Shown one piece after another: positions 59,097 through 64,000 of a stretch of DNA of 64,000 nucleotides. Positions within the stretch are counted from its first letter, which is position 1. Every line of letters starts with the position of its first letter. The notes beneath the pieces are model-generated. The model searched no databases and was not told the origin of the DNA. It saw only the letters and a program-made list of their open reading frames with translations. The position numbers and the translations under genes are program-made. Where the stretch lies: the NCBI GenBank assembly GCA_002292325.1, contig DBBR01000033.1, positions 1 to 64,000 of the forward strand, read 5' to 3'. The DNA comes from Flavobacteriales bacterium UBA979. GTDB taxonomy: Bacteria; Bacteroidota; Bacteroidia; Flavobacteriales_D; Sanyastnellaceae.

Positions 59097-61403
59097 TTAG
59101 TGAATGATGATGGTTCGGGCTACGGATGCGTCTTCTTTACGGACAAGAACATGGTATGATCCGGTCGGCAGATCAAGCGTACACTCTGAGCCAGTTCCCT
59201 TTTGGAGCATTTGACCAGAGGAACTTAGAACACGCCAATCCAATGCCATTGGGAACTCAATTTGACACGGTCGATTGCAAGGGTTGACGGCATTCCAGGC
59301 TTCCAAGCTAATTCCGGAAGTTGGATCGATGGGAGAGACCAAACCATTTGACGCGTTGGGAGTCGGGCTGTTTCCGCTGTTTTCGTGAAACCACATCCAA
59401 TCTTCAGCGCCATCGGTCGAGCGCCCCCAGCTTGCGTCTTCTGGCGCACTTGACCAATTGACATCATCGATAATGCGCCAAGCGCCATCCTCGAGATTCA
59501 TGATGTACAATTCGTCCCCACTGCCATTCAGTGTAAAAGAGGAGTGCAACGGACCGATTGGGGTGGCATCATCACACCAAATTAGGAGGTGTTGTCCAGG
59601 ATCCAAGGTTACGTCAGGTAACGGCCAACGAGCAGGCTCCATGAGCCGGTTGGTGATGAAATAGTTTCCGACGTTCATCGGCGTATTGCTATGGTTCAAT
59701 AGTTCCACCCAATCTCCATAAGATCCGGTTGCATCCGCAATGAAGGAGGTGTTTACAGGCATGACCTCATTGATCAAAAGTGGAATCGATGATCCGGTAT
59801 TCCATATACGTTGGGATTCACATGGCGATGTGTAGGGTTCTCCTGCGGGATTGGTATAGGCAACCCTCCAATGCACATCCGAACCGTTATTCAAGGGGAT
59901 TGAAATGCCCCATTCATGACCATGATCGTTCATTCCAACGAATCCAAGGGCGTGCTCGCTGTTGGCACCGTCAACATCTAACTCGAGATCAAGGTCCCAT
60001 GAGTTGATGTCCGAATTTTCAGGAATCCAGCACTTCACATGGATGGAATCATCTGTACGCGGACCTTCAGCCCAACATTGGATGAGAGGAAAAGCAGATG
60101 TCCCATCATCCAACTGAATGTCAGCCCAAAATTGCCGAGATGCTGCATAACCATTGATCGAATGGGCAACATGTCCTCCCCAGGGCTCGTTCATGGACTC
60201 CATGAAGTCCTGGGCACTGAATGAATAGCTCAAAGGATAGTACGTGTCGTTGTCAATGTGGGGCTCCAAGAGGCTCACGAGCCAAGTTCCGCGTTGATCG
60301 ATCCAATCTTCCGTGAAGTAATTATCCATCCACCACTGGATGTACCAAGAAAAACGATCCCGGTAATGTGGAATCTGCAGCAAACGGCTGTACAAAGGTC
60401 TGTCGTTTTCGGTGGTCCAAGCGTACAGGTCCTGGCTGGTCCATTCTCCAAACCATTGAATTCCCATGGTGTTGTCCATGTCATATGGAATGTACATCAA
60501 GCGGTGATCAGTGGCTCGTTGGTAGAGGTAAAAATTGTTTCGGTTTCCAATGTAATTGTCCCAATGGCCCAAGAGTATTTCACCTGCAGCTACTTTGAGG
60601 TAGGCATCGACATCGAAGACCCTTTCTAGGGCACACGGAAGGTCATCCAATGAAGTGTTATTCAATGCATCAATGAATTCTGCCAAGGCGGTGTAGTCAT
60701 CCGCCAACTCATTGGTTTTCAATTCATATACACGTTGATTCGACCAGCTTGGGGTGAATTTATAGGCATCGGGGTTGTTGCTTATGAAATTTAAACTTGC
60801 CGGATACGTGCATTTCCACAAGTTGCCATGTGCATGCTCAAATCGCTCGTCCAGCCATTCACCATCGATGTGCTCGATGTTGGCATACACACCGTAGAAT
60901 GAGCCGTTGATGTAAAGGTTTATATGTTGAGTTCGAGAGACGGGTACTCCAGCATCCCTCAAACATTCCCACGAAAGCCGAGACCTTAGGACACTTGGAT
61001 CATTGTGTTCACCGTTTAAATTCATCTTGCTCAATCCGTTCCATTTCTGGTCTTCGGTGAACGTATTGAACGAGATCTTAAAGGATTTTTTTGGAGCAGC
61101 TCTTGATGTATTTCCTCTTAATCGAAAGCCGACATTGGTCAAGGTATCCGATCCGGCTAAGCTGGCAAAAACAAACGTTGCGGGGTGCTCAACATTGGAA
61201 TACCAATTTTCCTCTTGAAACATCCAATCAATTGCATCTCCGCACTCAATGTAAATTGAGGGAATTTCTTCACTGATATAAGCAGGGCCATCGTCAGGAT
61301 GGACCAGGATGCCTAAATCTTGGGCCTTCGATGGCAAGCAGGATAAGACCGCCATGATCCCCATGATGCCGTGAGTCTTTCGAAACTTATGATTCAATTT
61401 CAT
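59097..61403 (-). CDS. Secreted CotH kinase-like protein with lamin-tail domain and type IX-type C-terminus
   Basis: 768 residues with a signal peptide (about 1-27, ending LPSKAQD). The CotH domain (about 65-400) has RLRGNTSRAAPKKSFKISFN, then NLNGEHNDPSVLRSRLSWEC, GVYANIEHIDGEWLDERF, WDNYIGNRNNFYLY and the metal-site MYIPYDMDNTMG. CotH-type enzymes are atypical protein kinases; in bacilli CotH phosphorylates spore-coat proteins. A lamin-tail domain follows near 560-690 (LINEVMPVN, GDWVELLNHSNTPMNVGNYF, SGDELYIMN). The last 60 residues (WRVLSSSGQMLQKGTG ... GSYHVLVR) resemble a type A sorting domain. The ATG at 61403 overlaps the regulator stop by 17 bp, so it is transcribed with it. Why a surface kinase sits in an alpha-glucan locus is unclear. 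Confidence 0.85.
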   Translation of the reverse strand: MKLNHKFRKTHGIMGIMAVLSCLPSKAQDLGILVHPDDGPAYISEEIPSIYIECGDAIDWMFQEENWYSNVEHPATFVFASLAGSDTLTNVGFRLRGNTSRAAPKKSFKISFNTFTEDQKWNGLSKMNLNGEHNDPSVLRSRLSWECLRDAGVPVSRTQHINLYINGSFYGVYANIEHIDGEWLDERFEHAHGNLWKCTYPASLNFISNNPDAYKFTPSWSNQRVYELKTNELADDYTALAEFIDALNNTSLDDLPCALERVFDVDAYLKVAAGEILLGHWDNYIGNRNNFYLYQRATDHRLMYIPYDMDNTMGIQWFGEWTSQDLYAWTTENDRPLYSRLLQIPHYRDRFSWYIQWWMDNYFTEDWIDQRGTWLVSLLEPHIDNDTYYPLSYSFSAQDFMESMNEPWGGHVAHSINGYAASRQFWADIQLDDGTSAFPLIQCWAEGPRTDDSIHVKCWIPENSDINSWDLDLELDVDGANSEHALGFVGMNDHGHEWGISIPLNNGSDVHWRVAYTNPAGEPYTSPCESQRIWNTGSSIPLLINEVMPVNTSFIADATGSYGDWVELLNHSNTPMNVGNYFITNRLMEPARWPLPDVTLDPGQHLLIWCDDATPIGPLHSSFTLNGSGDELYIMNLEDGAWRIIDDVNWSSAPEDASWGRSTDGAEDWMWFHENSGNSPTPNASNGLVSPIDPTSGISLEAWNAVNPCNRPCQIEFPMALDWRVLSSSGQMLQKGTGSECTLDLPTGSYHVLVRKEDASVARTIIIH

Positions 61404-62094
61404 CGCGATTGAAACTGAATAATTGGGCCGGTTTGTGCATGACACCTTGTTGTTTTTCATCCAAAGGAATCACGTGATTCATCTTTTTGACATTCTTGCG
61501 GAAGTTTCTTTTGTCAAATTTCTTTTCAAGAACCACTTCGTACAAACCTTGTAATTGACTCAAAGTGAATTTTTTAGGCAACAATTCAAAACTGATGTGT
61601 TGACTTTCTAATTGACTTTGCAAGGCATCCATGGCTCCTGAGAGAATTTCGTTGTGATCAAATGCCAATGGCCCAACTTTTTGCAGATCTACCCATTGCA
61701 CGCTACCTGCAAAAGAGGCTGGTTTGGGGTTGAACTCATGCAAACTAACCAAACCGAAGTATCCAACGGTGACCACACGCTGTTCCGGTTGAGTTCGAAC
61801 AGAACGGAGCCAGGATCGATCTTTCAAATCTTTGACCCGATCTGGATCACCGAAAGTTTGAAACTGTTTCAAATAGACGCCTCTGAGTTGTGTTAACTCG
61901 AACAATACTCGCTCGGCAGCTTCTTCGAGTCCTTCATCCAGCAGAATGAGATCGCCGGGCAATTGGGACATGGGCTGTGAGCTGTGGTCTTCTTTTGTCT
62001 CTTTTTGGTTGATTAACAAGACTTTTAGTCCCGTGTCATTGTACCCAAATACAACGCAGTCAACAGACAGGTGGAGTGGATCATTCGTAACCAT
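61387..62094 (-). CDS. NUDIX-domain transcriptional regulator, NrtR/AraR type
   Basis: 235 residues. An N-terminal NUDIX domain (about 8-150) is followed by a winged-helix DNA-binding domain (about 160-235; FTLSQLQGLYEVVLEKKFDKRNF, seen as LSQLQGLYEVVLEK and DKRNFRK). The NUDIX box is degenerate: from G47 it reads GDLILLDEGLEEAAERVLFE, keeping E54, R62 and E66 but with Val and Leu where two catalytic glutamates belong and Gln for the final Gly, so hydrolysis is unlikely and the domain should only sense a ligand. The same architecture is seen in NrtR (ADP-ribose) and the Bacteroides arabinose regulator AraR. It heads the alpha-glucan locus and faces pfkA across a perfect palindrome; self-regulation and control of both sides are inferred. 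Confidence 0.9.
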   Translation of the reverse strand: MVTNDPLHLSVDCVVFGYNDTGLKVLLINQKETKEDHSSQPMSQLPGDLILLDEGLEEAAERVLFELTQLRGVYLKQFQTFGDPDRVKDLKDRSWLRSVRTQPEQRVVTVGYFGLVSLHEFNPKPASFAGSVQWVDLQKVGPLAFDHNEILSGAMDALQSQLESQHISFELLPKKFTLSQLQGLYEVVLEKKFDKRNFRKNVKKMNHVIPLDEKQQGVMHKPAQLFSFNRDEIES

Positions 62095-62099
62095 AGTGT

Positions 62100-62107
62100 C
62101 AAAAATA
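62100..62107 (-). promoter_or_regulatory. Candidate -7 box of the regulator gene (TATTTTTG)
   Basis: TATTTTTG on the reverse strand matches the Bacteroidota -7 consensus TAnnTTTG and lies only five bases before the start codon of the NUDIX regulator, which would make its mRNA leaderless. No good -33 TTTG is seen at the right distance; that position falls in the palindromic operator. Confidence 0.35.
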
Positions 62108-62127
62108 CAATAATTGACGTCACTTTA

Positions 62128-62148
62128 TAAGTGTAGGATATACACTTA
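62128..62148. promoter_or_regulatory. Palindromic operator between the NUDIX regulator and pfkA
   Basis: TAAGTGTA-GGATA-TACACTTA is a perfect 8-bp inverted repeat with 5-bp spacer in the 132-bp divergent gap. It abuts the -33 box of the pfkA promoter and covers the expected -33 position of the regulator promoter. Size and symmetry suit a dimeric winged-helix regulator such as the adjacent NrtR-type protein. The core recurs upstream of susC. Confidence 0.72.
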
Positions 62149-62149
62149 G

Positions 62150-62182
62150 TTTGTGAATGTGGTTTCATTGGTCTTATCTTCG
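62150..62182 (+). promoter_or_regulatory. Candidate pfkA promoter (TTTG-N21-TATCTTCG)
   Basis: TTTG at 62150-62153 and TATCTTCG at 62175-62182 fit the Bacteroidota -33/-7 pair (TTTG and TAnnTTTG, one mismatch) with a 21-bp spacer. Transcription would begin near 62188, about 40 bp before the pfkA start. The palindromic operator ends two bases upstream of the -33 box. Confidence 0.5.
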
Positions 62183-62226
62183 CGTCCGTTCCAATGAAGA
62201 ATGAAAGACAGATTCACATTGAATAC

Positions 62227-63198
62227 ATGAAAAAAATAGCAGTTTTGACATCTGGAGGAGATGCTCCAGGGATGAATGCAGCCATTCGTGCGGTAGTTCG
62301 AACGGCCGTGTACCATGGATGCGAAGCGGTAGGTGTCTTTCAAGGATATCAAGGACTCATAGATGGAGATTTCAAGCGCCTGCATGTGCGCTCGGTTGCG
62401 AAGATTTTGGGCCGTGGAGGTACGATTTTGAAATCTGCCCGGTGCGAAGAGTTTCGTTCAGTCGAAGGAAGGAGGAATGCTCATCAAGCGCTTTTGGAAC
62501 ATGAGGTGGATGCACTGGTGGTAATTGGTGGCAATGGTACCTTTGAAGGTGCCATGCACTTTTCAAAGGAGACAGGGTTTCCCGTGATTGGCTTGCCTGG
62601 AACAATTGACAACGATTTATCGGGATCTGATTTCACCATTGGCTTCGATACGGCGACCAATACCGTAGTTGAAGCGGTGGATAAAATTCGGGACACAGCG
62701 GACAGCCATAATCGATTATTCTTTGTTGAAGTGATGGGACGTGACAGTGGATTCATCGCATTGCATAGCGGCATCGCAACGGGCGCTGTGGCCGTGATGA
62801 CCCCGGAATCGGGCATTTCCATTGAAGACCTTGTAGGGATTCTCAATAATGGGCAGGCCTCAAACAAAACGTCGAGTATTGTCATCGTGGCAGAGGGTCA
62901 TCCAGAAGGAGGGGCCTTCGAAATCGCGAAAAAGGTACACGCGATCGACAACAAATATGAGACGCGAATTACGGTGCTCGGGCACCTGCAGCGAGGCGGA
63001 GATCCGAGCTGCGCAGATCGGGTTCTTGCTTCTCGATTGGGTGTCGCCGCCGTCGAAGGTCTGTTATCAGGCAAACGAAATGTAATGGCCGGCGTTGTAA
63101 ACGATCGACTCGTCTATTTCCCGTTTGAAGAAGTCATTGAGAATAAATCGGCCTCCTTAGAAGATGAGGTGCGAATCGCGAAAATATTGTCTATTTAA
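62227..63198 (+). CDS. pfkA: ATP-dependent 6-phosphofructokinase
   Basis: 323 residues. The ATP loop LTSGGDAPGMNAAIR is at 7-21, GGNGTFEGA near 100, the catalytic PGTIDNDLSGSDFTIGFDTA near 123-142 (TIDND, catalytic Asp), and substrate-binding MGRDSGFIALHSGIA near 172-186 plus HLQRGGDPSCADR near 252-264. Gly-Gly-Asp and Gly at the phosphate site fit ATP rather than pyrophosphate dependence. It commits fructose 6-phosphate to glycolysis (cytoplasm). The ATG at 62227 begins the family N-terminus; an in-frame ATG at 62194 adds 11 residues. It is 21 bp from gapA, and its promoter region shares the palindromic operator with the alpha-glucan locus. Confidence 0.94.
   Translation: MKKIAVLTSGGDAPGMNAAIRAVVRTAVYHGCEAVGVFQGYQGLIDGDFKRLHVRSVAKILGRGGTILKSARCEEFRSVEGRRNAHQALLEHEVDALVVIGGNGTFEGAMHFSKETGFPVIGLPGTIDNDLSGSDFTIGFDTATNTVVEAVDKIRDTADSHNRLFFVEVMGRDSGFIALHSGIATGAVAVMTPESGISIEDLVGILNNGQASNKTSSIVIVAEGHPEGGAFEIAKKVHAIDNKYETRITVLGHLQRGGDPSCADRVLASRLGVAAVEGLLSGKRNVMAGVVNDRLVYFPFEEVIENKSASLEDEVRIAKILSI

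Positions 63199-64000
<802 letters not shown>

Overview
The window is a gene-dense, moderate-GC stretch of a Bacteroidota chromosome, most likely a free-living Flavobacteriales-type bacterium (Cryomorphaceae or Schleiferiaceae-like; this rank is inference). The evidence is a SusC/SusD pair, the type IX secretion protein PorT, several secreted proteins ending in type IX (Por) sorting domains including one gliding-motility-type C-terminus, DUF6702, DUF5683, DUF3276 and DUF4199 proteins, a ThrA fusion in a thrABC operon, and matches to the Bacteroidota promoter consensus (TTTG ... TAnnTTTG). I saw no rRNA, tRNA, CRISPR array or insertion sequence. The window cuts two genes: a dipeptidyl-peptidase IV-like protease at the left edge (reverse strand) and gapA at the right edge.

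Layout. 1-8.3 kb: DPP IV-like protease, FAD-linked 2-hydroxyacid oxidase, fabI, and the overlapping threonine operon thrA-thrB-thrC. 8.3-13.6 kb: a reverse trio (ATP-grasp-like protein, an endonuclease III without its Fe-S cysteines, DUF6702), then DHH phosphoesterase plus a two-domain FKBP-like lipoprotein, then a tetrapyrrole-methylase-fold methyltransferase and a low-molecular-weight tyrosine phosphatase. 13.6-25 kb: dnaA with an AT-rich upstream gap that is a candidate origin, and a long reverse cluster DUF3276-parA-parB-DUF5683-lepB-WbqC-gcvT-comB-S1/P1 nuclease-DUF3524 glycosyltransferase. 25-41.9 kb: a large type IX-secreted PKD protein, rhlE-msrB, lgt, mtaB, an FG-GAP/ASPIC secreted protein, YigZ, a FlaA1-like sugar-nucleotide enzyme, porT, DUF4199, a Rho with a roughly 200-residue disordered insert, and a YfcE-like phosphodiesterase. 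41.9-47.9 kb: a PorE-like OmpA protein, a TonB-dependent receptor and a secreted PQQ-type sugar dehydrogenase.

47.9-64 kb is the most coherent region. A reverse-strand alpha-glucan utilisation locus (NUDIX regulator, CotH kinase-like protein, secreted GH13 amylase, SusC, SusD, two small envelope proteins, lipoprotein GH13) is divergent from pfkA-gapA. Between them lies a perfect 8-bp inverted repeat (TAAGTGTA-N5-TACACTTA). A second copy of its core (GTGTA-N5-AACAC) lies just upstream of susC. This suggests one NrtR/AraR-type NUDIX regulator ties extracellular alpha-glucan capture to glycolysis.

Other points worth following up: a bacterial homologue of the tRNA-queuosine mannosyltransferase (GTDC1/DUF3524), the cluster-less Nth, an orphan ComB, a 100-codon frame behind lgt broken by one TGA, and almost no intrinsic terminators although several convergent genes overlap at their 3' ends.
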